A stretch of DNA of 19,025 nucleotides from positions 1 to 19,025 of the forward strand of contig CAVUYM010000019.1 of assembly GCA_963745675.1 (NCBI GenBank), written 5' to 3'. Source of the stretch: JAUIIK01 sp963745675. Lineage in GTDB: Bacteria; Chloroflexota; Chloroflexia; Thermomicrobiales; CFX8. Under the pieces are notes generated by a model. The model was not told the origin of the DNA. It saw only the letters and a program-made list of their open reading frames with translations, and ran no database searches. A program made the translations under genes and the position numbers. Positions 7,776 to 15,984 of this stretch are shown here, piece by piece. Position 1 is the stretch's first letter; each line of letters opens with the position of its first letter.

Positions 7776-9341
7776 ATGTCTAGCATGCATCCAAACGTTC
7801 GTCTGGCTGAAGTCGTTGCGACGCTCTCACTGGGCACCGATCTGGGGCTCGGTCAGCCTATGGAGCACATCATCCGGCAGACGCTGATTGCGCTCCGGAT
7901 GAGTGAGCTGCTGGGCTTCGATGAGTCTGAACGAGTGGTCGTCTATTACTCCGGTTTGCTTGCCTGGGTAGGCTGTCACACCGACGCGTATGAGCAAGCC
8001 AAGTGGTTCGGTGACGATATCGCCCTGAAAGCCGACGGTTTCCATGTCGCCGACCCTGGTCCACGTTTTCTCCTGAATCATCTGGGAGCCGGGAGATCGA
8101 TGTTTGACCGGGTTCGTCTTGGGGCGGAATTCGTTGGAGCGATCAGACACGGTGACATCATCGATTTGACAAGTCACTGGATGGCGGCCGACCAGTTGAC
8201 TCAACGTCTCGGCCTCGGGCCTGATGTGCGCCAGAGTCTCAAGGAAAGCTTCGAGCGTTGGGATGGCAAGGGCGCATTCGGGGCGAAGGGCGAGGAGATA
8301 CGTCTCGCATCACGACTGGTCTATCTCGCTGATGTGCTCGCCGTTTTTCATCAGATCGGCGGCGTTGACGCGGCGATAGCGGTTGCGAACGAGCGCAAGG
8401 GCACGCACTTCGACCCGGCGCTGGTCAATTTATTCTGCCAACATGCGCCGGAACTGCTCGATGACCTCAACACGTCCGGTAACTGGGATACGATCATTGC
8501 CGCCGAGCCAATGCTGCGCAGGATTGTGCCGGATGACAGGTTCGACAACATCCTCGAAGCGATCGGCGACTTCACCGACCTCAAATCGCCCTTCACGATT
8601 GGCCATTCTCGGGCGGTGGCGAGCCTGGCGGCGGAGGCTGCGCGCATCTACGGGCTACCGGACACCGACGTCATGACAATCCGCCGGGCAGGACTAGTCC
8701 ACGACATCGGGCGCCTTGGCGTGTCAAATGCAATCTGGGATAAGCGCGGAAGCCTCACACAGAGCGAGATGGAGCGAGTGCGTTTACATCCGTATCTGAG
8801 CGAGCGCATGCTCGCCTTCTCGCCGGCCCTTGCGCCGCTCGGGGCAATCGCGGTTCAGCACCATGAGCGCCTCGACGGCTCGGGCTACCCACGCGGAATT
8901 TCCGGCAACGCGATCAGCCCAGCCGGGCGCATCCTTGCCGCCGCCGACGCCTATCACGCCATGCTCGAGATGCGACCACACCGGCCAGCACGGTCATCCG
9001 AAGCGGCGGCCTCCGAGCTACGCCGCGATGTGACAGCCGGGCGGCTGGATGCTGCCGCGGTCGATGCCGTACTACGGGCGTCGGGACACCGTGTGACACT
9101 ACGCCGTGACTTGCCGTCGGGCCTGACATCGAGAGAAGTTGAGGTGCTCAGGTTATTGGCGCGTGGGCTCTCGAACAAGGAAATTGCCGAGCAACTGGTG
9201 ATCTCGCATAAGACCGCCGGCAATCACATCGGGCACATCTATTCGAAGATCGGCGTCTCCAACCGCGCTAGAGCAAGCTTGTTCGCGGTGCAGCACGGAC
9301 TGATGGCCGACGCATATTCACCCCACCAAGCGCAACCATAG
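7776..9341 (+). CDS. HD-GYP domain protein with C-terminal LuxR-type DNA-binding domain
   Basis: 521 aa. Residues about 10-200 resemble a degenerate HD fold (LSLGTDLGLGQPMEH, YYSGLLAWVGCHTDAYE). Residues about 270-400 are an HD-GYP domain with LVHDIGRLG (His309-Asp310), His338, QHHERLDGSGYPRG (His362/His363, Gly370-Tyr371-Pro372) and AAADAYHAM (Asp391), so the metal ligands of a cyclic-di-GMP-type phosphodiesterase appear intact. Residues about 448-508 are a LuxR/GerE helix-turn-helix (LTSREVEVLRLLARGLSNKE). The protein therefore probably couples a nucleotide-hydrolase or sensor domain directly to DNA binding. The target genes are unknown; the neighbours are candidates. The start is the ATG directly after TATAAT; an alternative in-frame ATG lies at 7785. 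Confidence 0.92.
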   Translation: MSSMHPNVRLAEVVATLSLGTDLGLGQPMEHIIRQTLIALRMSELLGFDESERVVVYYSGLLAWVGCHTDAYEQAKWFGDDIALKADGFHVADPGPRFLLNHLGAGRSMFDRVRLGAEFVGAIRHGDIIDLTSHWMAADQLTQRLGLGPDVRQSLKESFERWDGKGAFGAKGEEIRLASRLVYLADVLAVFHQIGGVDAAIAVANERKGTHFDPALVNLFCQHAPELLDDLNTSGNWDTIIAAEPMLRRIVPDDRFDNILEAIGDFTDLKSPFTIGHSRAVASLAAEAARIYGLPDTDVMTIRRAGLVHDIGRLGVSNAIWDKRGSLTQSEMERVRLHPYLSERMLAFSPALAPLGAIAVQHHERLDGSGYPRGISGNAISPAGRILAAADAYHAMLEMRPHRPARSSEAAASELRRDVTAGRLDAAAVDAVLRASGHRVTLRRDLPSGLTSREVEVLRLLARGLSNKEIAEQLVISHKTAGNHIGHIYSKIGVSNRARASLFAVQHGLMADAYSPHQAQP

Positions 9342-9343
9342 CA

Positions 9344-9380
9344 ATCGCCTGGCGATCGAAAAATGAGGCGAACGCCTCAT
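9344..9380 (+). terminator. Two adjacent palindromes after the HD-GYP gene
   Basis: ATCGCC-T-GGCGAT (9344-9356) is followed by a second inverted repeat, ATGAGGCG-AA-CGCCTCAT (9363-9380, 8-bp arms). Either could terminate the preceding gene, but neither has a T-tract, and the near-zero spacers would also suit a dimeric repressor's operator for the hydrolase gene at 9447. Confidence 0.4.
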
Positions 9381-9446
9381 GCCATGATGCCCTGCCCCCA
9401 TTAATGTTGTGACATTGACCTACTACACAAACGGAGGAAGGTAGTC

Positions 9447-10349
9447 ATGACTTCGACCAGCACATCTGAACGCCACACGATGGCATCTCACGAAGCGGGA
9501 AAGCAGATTCACGCCAACGGCATCGACATCCACTATGTCGAAGCTGGCGAGGGGGAGCCATTAGTTCTCCTTCATGGCGGCATGGTCTCGACCAACCCCA
9601 TCTGGGCGGGCGTGCCCGTAGCCTACGTCTCGCAGATGGCAACATTCGCGGAGCACTTCAGGGTCATTGCGCCGGACACGCGCGGCGCGGGCAGGACTGC
9701 GAACCCTGGTGGCGACCCGATCTCGTCCGCACAGCTCGCCGACGACGTCGCAGCTTTGATTGACGCGCTCGACCTGGGTCAGCCTGCGATCTGCGGCTTC
9801 AGCGATGGAGGTCTTACCGCGACGCTCGTCGGCCTCCGGCATCCCGATGCGGTTAGCGCCATCGTGAACGATGCTGGCTTCGACCTGTTCAACCCCAAAT
9901 CCCACTCCTTCCAGATCATGCGGCAGATGCTGGGCGGAAACCCAAATGCGACGCAAGCGGACCCGGACGCGATGGAGCAGTTCTTCTCCTCATCGGACCA
10001 GATGCGAGGTATGTTTGAGTTGATGAAAGCGGATCACGATGGAGGGCAGGGAACAGGCTACTGGAAGACCTACATCACGGAAGCTTTCGGGCGAGCCGCG
10101 CAATCTCCCGGCTACACCTTCGAAGATCTGCGCTCGATCACCGCTCCAACGCTCATCTTAACCGGCGACAGAGACATGTTCTGTTCCGTCGAGGATGCCA
10201 CCGCAGCCTACCGGATGTTGCAGCATGGGGAACTGGCGATCATCCCAGGACTCGAACACATCATTACGCCAGCGAAGGTGCAGACTACGATCGACTTCAT
10301 CAAGCGTCATGCGGATTCCCCGTCGCATGCCAGCTCACCCGAAGAGTGA
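9447..10349 (+). CDS. Alpha/beta hydrolase
   Basis: 300 aa, ATG with a strong GGAGGAAGG site 6 nt upstream. The canonical fold is readable: VLLHGG oxyanion loop (about 41-45), the nucleophile elbow GFSDGG with Ser119, the acid region TGDRDMF (Asp241/Asp243) and the catalytic His271 in GLEHII. The cap region (about 145-225) is Met- and Gln-rich and not diagnostic. The reaction is probably hydrolysis of an ester or a related bond; the substrate cannot be told from sequence. The sequence class also contains C-C hydrolases and haloperoxidase-like proteins. A strong terminator lies 38 bp past the stop, so the GMC gene that follows is likely a separate transcript. Confidence 0.9.
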   Translation: MTSTSTSERHTMASHEAGKQIHANGIDIHYVEAGEGEPLVLLHGGMVSTNPIWAGVPVAYVSQMATFAEHFRVIAPDTRGAGRTANPGGDPISSAQLADDVAALIDALDLGQPAICGFSDGGLTATLVGLRHPDAVSAIVNDAGFDLFNPKSHSFQIMRQMLGGNPNATQADPDAMEQFFSSSDQMRGMFELMKADHDGGQGTGYWKTYITEAFGRAAQSPGYTFEDLRSITAPTLILTGDRDMFCSVEDATAAYRMLQHGELAIIPGLEHIITPAKVQTTIDFIKRHADSPSHASSPEE

Positions 10350-10386
10350 TCCGGCGCAATCCGAATCCTCTCTGATTTTCGAGACA

Positions 10387-10413
10387 AGCCGTCCTCTCTC
10401 TGAGAGGGCGGCT
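10387..10413 (+). terminator. Intrinsic terminator after the alpha/beta hydrolase
   Basis: 12-bp stem AGCCGTCCTCTC / GAGAGGGCGGCT (one G-T pair) with a 3-nt loop, followed by ATTTCGTTCATT, a moderately T-rich run. It lies 38 bp after the hydrolase stop. Confidence 0.8.
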
Positions 10414-10506
10414 ATTTCGTTCATTCATCAGGCTATCCCACCCTCTGGACGTCATTTCTCCTCGACTCTTCTACACTTGTGTCAGGAAGAAACGGGAGGC
10501 AATTCG

Positions 10507-12051
10507 ATGGCGGCGAACGAACAGATCTGGGACTACATCATCGTCGGCGGAGGGGCGGCTGGCTGCGTTCTGGCGGAACGCTTGAGTGAGGAGGCCAATA
10601 CAACGGTGCTGCTCGTCGAAGCCGGTCCAGACTATGGGGTGCGTCGAGACGCCTGGCCGTCGGAGCTTCTCGATCCTTCCTATCTCTGGGAGGATTCACA
10701 CCCCTGGGGATATCACAACGCCCCCGGCCCAACTGGGTATCAGGTGCATTTGCCACGCGGGAGAGTGCTCGGTGGTTCATCGACGATCAATGCCTGCGTC
10801 TGGCTGCGCGGCTCTGCAGCCGACTACGATCAGTGGGCGGCCTGGGGCAACTCTGGCTGGAGTTTCGATGACCTGTTGCCGTCCTTCAAACGGGCGGAAT
10901 CCGATCCACTGGCAGCGGGTAACGAACTCCACGGTCACGATGGACCTGTTCCGATTGACCGCATCGCGGACATGCACGTGACGTCAATCGAACGCATGAT
11001 GTTCCAGACAGCCGACGAGCTTGAGTTCGATCACATCGCCGACTTGAACGGCGACCGGTCCCAGCGTCCGGGCATCGGGCCAGTTCCCAGGAATGTCGCT
11101 GACGGGGTTCGGATGAGCGGCGTATTCACCTACCTCGAACCGGCTCGCTATCGCCCCAACTTCACCCTCATGACTGATACCTTGACTGACCGCGTGCTGT
11201 TCGACGGGAAACGGGCGACCGGCATCCGGACTGCCGATGGTCGCGAGTTGAAAGGCCGCGAAGTCATCCTCTCGGGCGGGGCCTATGGTTCTCCGGCGAT
11301 CCTGTTGCGCTCCGGCGTCGGGCCGGGGGCGCATCTGCAGGAGATGAGCATCGCCGTCCAGCATGAGCTGCCCGGCGTCGGCGAACACCTGATGGATCAT
11401 CCCGCGGCACGCGGCGTTAACCGCTTCTATCTAATAGAAGAAAGCGACGCGCCACAGGATCAGGGTGAGATCGTCTTTGCCCGGCCAGTCATCTTCGCCC
11501 GCTCGAATCAGATCGATACCGAGATCGACCTGCATCTCTACCCAATTCAGATCTTCAGCGAAGATCTCGGCCGCTGGGTCTACCGGCTGACGCCAAGCCT
11601 CCAGTGGTCGCGTTCGACCGGACGGGTCCGGCTCACCGCGCCCGATCCAAACGCAACGCTCGACATCGACCACAAGTACCTGAGCGACCCAACCGACCTC
11701 GAAGCGCTCTGCGACGGCGTCGAACTGTCTGCTCGGATAACCGCGACGCCACCGCTCTCGACACATTTGACGCCAGACTCGAATCACCGCTTCGACTGGC
11801 AGAGCCGCGACGAGCTGCGCGAATTTGTCAAAGCTCGCGCCGTCACGTCGTATCACCCATCCTCCACCTGCCGCATGGGTCCGGCTTCTGACCCGACAGC
11901 CGTCGTCGACCACCTCGGCCTCGTTCACGGCCTGTCCGGACTGCGCGTTGTCGACGCCTCGATCTTCCCCTGGGGACCACGCTGCAACCTGCACTTCCCG
12001 ACGATTGCGGCAGCGGAACATATCGCGGAGATGGTGCGGCAACACACCTGA
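10507..12051 (+). CDS. GMC-family FAD-dependent oxidoreductase (choline/alcohol dehydrogenase-like)
   Basis: 514 aa from the ATG at 10507, preceded by GGGAGG 7 nt upstream. The frame is open back to 10195, but that part overlaps the hydrolase gene. Features: FAD dinucleotide fold DYIIVGGGAAGCVLAERL (Gly14, 16, 19), a ribose-binding VEAG, GMC signature 1 (RVLGGSSTINACVWLRG, about 86-102), signature 2 (SGGAYGSPAILLRSGVGPG), and the C-terminal active site SYHPSSTCRMG with His450 plus Asn494 in PRCNLHFPTI. The 44-residue His/Asn spacing equals that of choline oxidase. The enzyme oxidises an alcohol to an aldehyde or acid with FAD; the electron acceptor and substrate are unknown. No signal peptide, so cytoplasmic. 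Confidence 0.92.
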   Translation: MAANEQIWDYIIVGGGAAGCVLAERLSEEANTTVLLVEAGPDYGVRRDAWPSELLDPSYLWEDSHPWGYHNAPGPTGYQVHLPRGRVLGGSSTINACVWLRGSAADYDQWAAWGNSGWSFDDLLPSFKRAESDPLAAGNELHGHDGPVPIDRIADMHVTSIERMMFQTADELEFDHIADLNGDRSQRPGIGPVPRNVADGVRMSGVFTYLEPARYRPNFTLMTDTLTDRVLFDGKRATGIRTADGRELKGREVILSGGAYGSPAILLRSGVGPGAHLQEMSIAVQHELPGVGEHLMDHPAARGVNRFYLIEESDAPQDQGEIVFARPVIFARSNQIDTEIDLHLYPIQIFSEDLGRWVYRLTPSLQWSRSTGRVRLTAPDPNATLDIDHKYLSDPTDLEALCDGVELSARITATPPLSTHLTPDSNHRFDWQSRDELREFVKARAVTSYHPSSTCRMGPASDPTAVVDHLGLVHGLSGLRVVDASIFPWGPRCNLHFPTIAAAEHIAEMVRQHT

Positions 12052-12579
12052 TTCTGCTGGAACTGCAATTGCAGGATCTTTACATGGAGAGAAGGCTCAA
12101 CACATTATGGATATAACGAAGCGAAACGCTCAGCAACACACTCCCAGCCTTTTAGTCGTTGACGACCGGGCCCCGTGCGAATGACTCGTGTGCAGTGTCG
12201 GCGGCGATCCCAACAGCTTTGCGTTAGCTCGGAGAAGTGGGTGGTCGGTGGGCTGGACCGCGTCATTAGCCTCGATGGGACTCCCTATTACGATCTCGAC
12301 TGAATCGCCCCTAGCCTGATCAGGGACATCTAGCGTGAGGGATCCAGTCGGAGACTTCAGAACAACAGTGCGCACACCCGACTAGTCTCTCAGGTTATTG
12401 CACTTCGGGTCTTTCGTTTGTACTGCATCTCAGCGGGGTCGGCGCGTTCACGGCTAGACGAGCCAGGATCGGTCACCGGATCAGGCAGGTCGTTCTTACA
12501 CCAACTATCTTCCAGAACAATGTTCCTGCTACACTGGCTCGATTTCGTGAGAATTATCTTGTGCAGAAGAGGATGGGGT
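12052..12579. other. Gene-free stretch with gene remnants
   Basis: 528 bp without a convincing gene. It holds a 12-bp perfect palindrome CTGCAATTGCAG (12063-12074). A 25-codon frame at 12107-12184 ends LLVVDDRAPCE, reminiscent of the start of a response-regulator receiver domain. A minus-strand frame at 12130-12375 (81 codons, GTG start) shows no family and no proper ribosome site. The last about 160 bp should carry the promoter of the repeat-protein gene, not identified. Confidence 0.5.
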
Positions 12580-13886
12580 ATGCGATTCGCACTGCTACCG
12601 AAGCTGGTCATCGGGCTGGTTGTGGGTTTAGGTATTGGCTTCGGACTGGTCGCTGCGGCCTTGGTACTGGGCGTCGCTGGCCCCAGGGAAGTGAGCGCGA
12701 CCCATAGTGGGAGTCTGAGTGTCCATGCCTGCGTCAGCCGCTACACCGGCCAGGCGCGCATTATGCGACCGGGGGAAGCGCCAAACTGCACCGGTGCGGA
12801 GTTTCTTGTGGAACTGGGCAGTGGCGAGGCGATCGTTGATCTGGATGCGCGGTTGACGGCTCTCGAGGCGCAGGTGCCGGATTGTCTGACGGAGGAAGCG
12901 GGCGATGCTGTCTTCAGCGGCTGTGATGTCGAAGTACGCAATGGGTTGGGCGACACTGGCACGACGAACGGCAAGGGCAATCTGATCGTCGGTTACAACG
13001 AGAACCCGAACGCTTTCAACCGTGATGGTTCGCATAATATCGTCGTTGGCCGCAATCACGGGTACAGCAGCTTCGGTGGTTTGGTAGTTGGGATCAACAA
13101 CCAGATCACCGGCGCCTACGCCAGTGTCAGCGGTGGATCCAGCAACGTCGCAGTGGATCAATGCCAGATCACGGATCCAGCAACGTCGCGAGCGCATTGC
13201 AGGCTAGCGTCAGTGGTGGCTTCAACAATGCAGCCAGTGAAACCAACGCCAGCGTGAGTGGCGGCATCAACAACACAGCCAACGGACCCAGTGCCAGCGT
13301 GAGCGGGGGAATTGCCAACATAGCCAGCGGTGACTATTCCACCGTCAGCGGCGGGAATATCAACACGGCGAGTGGAGCCGCCTCCAGCGTCAGTAGCGGG
13401 TTCGGTAACCTAGCGAGTGGCCTAATCTCCAACGTTAGTGGCGGAGACCTCAACAACGCGAAGGGCAAGTTTTCCAGCGTCAGCGGCGGATACGTCAACG
13501 AAGCCAGTGGCGACCTGTCCAGCGTGAGTGGCGGCATGCAAAACACAGCCAGCGGTGACCGCGCAAGCGTTAGCGGCGGAAGCCTAAACATTGCTAGTGG
13601 TATTCAGTCCAGTGTAAGCGGAGGTCAAGGCAATACTGCCAGTAGTGAAGACTCTAGTGTCAGCGGCGGAAGCCTAAACACTGCTAGTGGTATTCAGTCC
13701 AGTGTAAGCGGAGGTCAAGGCAATACTGCCAGTCGTGAAGAAGCCAGTGTCAGCGGTGGACAGAACAATGTCGCTGATGGCCAGTGGTCGTCGGTGAGCG
13801 GTGGACTCAATCATACGATCAGTGTTGAAGGCTTCCCCAACACCGACCATGACTGGATTGCAGGAACGCTCGTCATGGACTTCTAA
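12580..13886 (+). CDS. Secreted VSGG-repeat (YadA-head-like beta-roll) protein, one frameshift
   Basis: ATG at 12580 with an AGAGG site; the open frame runs back to 12418 without a better start. Residues 1-36 form a signal peptide (MRFALLPKLVIGLVVGLGIG). A short domain follows with ACVSRYTGQARIMRPGEAPN, like the ACV..G..RIV..G..C motif of many phage-tail and surface proteins. Next comes a HNIVVGRNHGYSSFGGLVVG lead-in, then 15-residue repeats of the form SVSGGxxNxASGxxS to the end (DHDWIAGTLVMDF). The first part stays in frame to about 13151 (SGGSSNVA), then the repeats continue in the -1 frame. One missing base in GTCGCAGTGG (restoring NVASGS) would repair it. The intact product would be about 435 aa. 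Such repeats form left-handed beta-rolls in trimeric surface fibres. Function unknown, probably surface display or adhesion. Confidence 0.8.
13120..13860 (+). repeat. Array of 45-bp repeats coding for 15-aa VSGG units
   Basis: About fifteen to sixteen units with the consensus (A/S)SVSGGxxNxASGxx, one per 45 bp. The Ser-Val-Ser-Gly-Gly core, the Asn at position 9 and the Ala-Ser-Gly at 11-13 are nearly invariant; the x positions vary. The unit PDHGSSNVASALQ next to the frameshift is two residues short. The 17-bp sequence GGATCCAGCAACGTCGC occurs twice there (13135-13151 and 13173-13189). Confidence 0.85.
13572..13751 (+). repeat. Recent 90-bp tandem duplication inside the repeat array
   Basis: 13572-13661 and 13662-13751 are nearly identical (30 codons, two repeat units), differing at a handful of bases such as ATT/ACT and AGT/CGT. 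Other units in the array are far more diverged, so this duplication is recent. Confidence 0.85.
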
Positions 13887-13940
13887 CGGCGAGGATCCCG
13901 GTGTCCCACTTAGCTTCAGAGAGCATGAACGCGAATGATG

Positions 13941-13971
13941 AGACCCCCGGGATGGGACAATCCGGGGGTCT
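13941..13971 (+). terminator. Hairpin terminator after the repeat protein
   Basis: 10-bp perfect stem AGACCCCCGG / CCGGGGGTCT around an 11-nt loop, 54 bp after the stop, followed by TATGTCG. No long T-tract, but the stem is very GC-rich. Confidence 0.65.
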
Positions 13972-14115
13972 TATGTCGTCGCGGGGAGGGGCAGGGTCCG
14001 CATAGCGCTGGCTGTCACAACAGGCTCCCCCAACCTCAACAACATGGTACCGGGGAATCACTATGCCAGGATGCTCAGGGCATATTACAAGAAGTGACCA
14101 AAAGAGAGGTGCCGG

Positions 14116-14444
14116 ATGAGTATCGGGCTGCTGCCGAAGGTGATTGTGGGGACTCGTAGATCGGATCAGATGCCGTCCCGCCGGCCACGCACATTGCCAT
14201 TAGGGTGTAACGGAGTGTCGAGGAGACTCAGCCGGCGGGCTAGACAGTCTCTGTCTGTATCACCACGTTTACACGCGAAGCACGGTTCATTTTTCCGGGT
14301 CAAATTGCAAACCGCAATTTCCACGAGTTTCCGATCGAGCTGGGCGGCGATGATAATACCGCCGCCAGTGGCGGAGCACAGCGCGGAGTTGATACGGCGG
14401 GAGCACTGACACCATCTGCCTCCACGCGGGAACTGCGGTACTGA
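14116..14444 (+). pseudogene. Decayed paralogue of the VSGG-repeat protein (N-terminal half only)
   Basis: AGAGGTGCCGG leads into ATG at 14116 with MSIGLLPKVIVG, matching the intact gene's MRFALLPKLVIG, after which the frame degenerates. In another frame 14244-14346 reads TVSVCITTFTREAR, then a PG at the right distance, then EF.IELG. This aligns without a gap over 34 residues to the intact SVHACVSRYTGQAR...PG...EFLVELG. The frame ends at TGA 14442-14444. The VSGG repeats are missing. So this is a tandem duplicate of the signal peptide and N-terminal domain, broken by frameshifts and truncated before the repeats. Confidence 0.7.
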
Positions 14445-14601
14445 TGGGCATCATCGACACCGGCAAATTGACCGATTCGTAGGGATGGGGATTGCCCCCA
14501 ACCGTGTACGCATGCGATCCCAGTCAGGCTAGACATTCTGTACGCTGGAGTAGGTGCAAAGGCATGACAAATCACAATCACGTCCTTGTATTGTAGTAAT
14601 C

Positions 14602-14622
14602 AATGTCAAAATTGCTGACATT
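14602..14622. promoter_or_regulatory. Operator-like inverted repeat upstream of the beta-glucosidase
   Basis: Perfect arms AATGTCA and TGACATT separated by 7 bp, 84 bp before the glucosidase start, in an AT-rich setting. The 21-bp size and symmetry suit a dimeric repressor such as LacI or GntR types. No binding protein is identified. Confidence 0.45.
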
Positions 14623-14705
14623 ATCATGGGTGGCATGTGAGACGCGAAGAAATGGCCCGCAGGCCTCAAATGGCTCGAATGGGCATCGGCGCGGAGGCGA
14701 GGATC

Positions 14706-15941
14706 ATGGAGTTCACATTTCCCGAGGGCTTTCTATGGGGGACGGCGACGGCGGCGCATCAGGTCGAGGGTGGGAACGTCTACAACGATGTCTGGCTGAT
14801 GGAGCACGTGCCGGGGACTGACTTCGCCGAGCCTTCCGGCGACGCCATCGACCACTATCACCGCTATCGTGAGGACATTGCGCTGCTGGCCGGCCTCGGC
14901 TTCAACATGTACCGCTTCTCGCTCGAATGGTCGCGCATCGAACCCGAGCCTGGCATCTTCTCGATGGCCGCGCTCGACCACTACCGGCGCATGCTTGAGT
15001 GCTGCCATGAGAACGGTCTGACCGCGATGGTCACGTACCACCACTTCAGCTCTCCACGCTGGTTAATTGCTGGCGGTGGATGGGAAGGAGCGGAAACACC
15101 TGAACATTTCGCACGCTTTTGCGCCCGTGCAACCGAGCACCTGGGTGATTTGATTGACTACGCCTGCACCCTCAACGAACCGAACATCGGGCCACTCATC
15201 TTCAAGGGACAGCCCGGCGCACCCGTCCCTCAGGAGCAGCCGTGGTGGAGCGCGGCTGCACAGTCATTGGGGGTACTGCCGGAACGCTTCGTGCCCTTCC
15301 AGTTCGCGACGTCGGAACGTGCCCGTGAAACGATGCTTGCCGCCCATCATCAAGCAGTCGCGGCAATCAAAGCCGCCTCCGTGAGCATTCCGGTCGGCCT
15401 CACCCTCGCTGTGCAGGATATCCAGGCGGAGCCGGGCGGAGAAGAACACGCCGTGCGATTGCGTCACGAACTCAATGATGTCTACCTGAACGAAATAGGT
15501 GGTGACGATTTCCTGGGCGTGCAAGTCTACACTCGCAAACGGGTCGGTCCGAATGGAGTGCTGCCCCCTGCCGAGGACGCTGAACGCACCCAGATCGGCT
15601 ATGAATTCTGGCCGGAAGCGCTCGAAGCGACCATCCGAATCGCCGCCGAGGCGACTGGCATCCCGATCATCGTCACTGAAAACGGCATCGCCACTGCGGA
15701 CGACGAGCGCCGGCTTGAATACGTCGACCGCGCGCTGCGAGGTGTCGCGGCCTGCCTCCAGGATGGCATCGACGTGCGCGGCTACACCTACTGGTCAGCC
15801 TTTGACAATTTCGAGTGGTACCTGGGCTATGGCCCGACCTTCGGCCTGATCGCCGTCGATCGCCGGACCCAGACCCGCACGGTCAAGCCGAGCGCCCGCT
15901 GGCTGGGCGCGATAGCCCGGACGAATCGAGCAAGTATGTAG
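14706..15941 (+). CDS. Glycoside hydrolase family 1 beta-glucosidase-like enzyme
   Basis: 411 aa from the ATG at 14706, chosen because GGAGGCGAGG precedes it and GH1 proteins begin FPEGFLWGTATAAHQVEG right there; the frame is open upstream to 14637. Key motifs: the N-terminal GH1 signature with Gln19, YHRYREDIALLAGLGFNMYR, the acid/base Glu158 in CTLNEP, the nucleophile Glu325 in IIVTENGIA, and the aglycone-site motif YTYWSAFDNFEW. All catalytic residues are present, so a retaining beta-glycosidase acting on beta-glucosides or beta-galactosides is expected. The length is shorter than the usual 440-480, mainly because the mid-protein loops are reduced. No signal peptide, so intracellular. Confidence 0.93.
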   Translation: MEFTFPEGFLWGTATAAHQVEGGNVYNDVWLMEHVPGTDFAEPSGDAIDHYHRYREDIALLAGLGFNMYRFSLEWSRIEPEPGIFSMAALDHYRRMLECCHENGLTAMVTYHHFSSPRWLIAGGGWEGAETPEHFARFCARATEHLGDLIDYACTLNEPNIGPLIFKGQPGAPVPQEQPWWSAAAQSLGVLPERFVPFQFATSERARETMLAAHHQAVAAIKAASVSIPVGLTLAVQDIQAEPGGEEHAVRLRHELNDVYLNEIGGDDFLGVQVYTRKRVGPNGVLPPAEDAERTQIGYEFWPEALEATIRIAAEATGIPIIVTENGIATADDERRLEYVDRALRGVAACLQDGIDVRGYTYWSAFDNFEWYLGYGPTFGLIAVDRRTQTRTVKPSARWLGAIARTNRASM

Positions 15942-15984
15942 TTTGTAGTGAGCAGCCGGAGGAGAAGGGTGAGGACTTCCCCTC

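Noticed and set aside
10195..10506. Upstream extension of the GMC oxidoreductase frame
   Set aside because: It overlaps the hydrolase gene and the terminator, has no ribosome site, and GMC proteins start at the FAD fold just after 10507.
12130..12375. Minus-strand 81-codon frame with GTG start
   Set aside because: The first 30 residues look protein-like, but there is no well-placed ribosome site, no known family, and the second half is low in hydrophobic pattern; not supported enough to call.
12515..12525. GAACAATGTTC as a LexA/SOS box
   Set aside because: The spacer is 3 bp where the Gram-positive type box needs 4, and the downstream gene is a surface protein with no link to DNA repair.
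13120..13860. Regular 45-bp repeats as a CRISPR-like array
   Set aside because: The repeats are coding, with no unique spacers between identical repeats, and they translate to a consistent 15-residue motif.
14116..14409. 97-codon plus-strand frame as an intact gene
   Set aside because: Only its first 12 residues match the paralogue; after that the homologous reading lies in another frame, so it is treated as a pseudogene.
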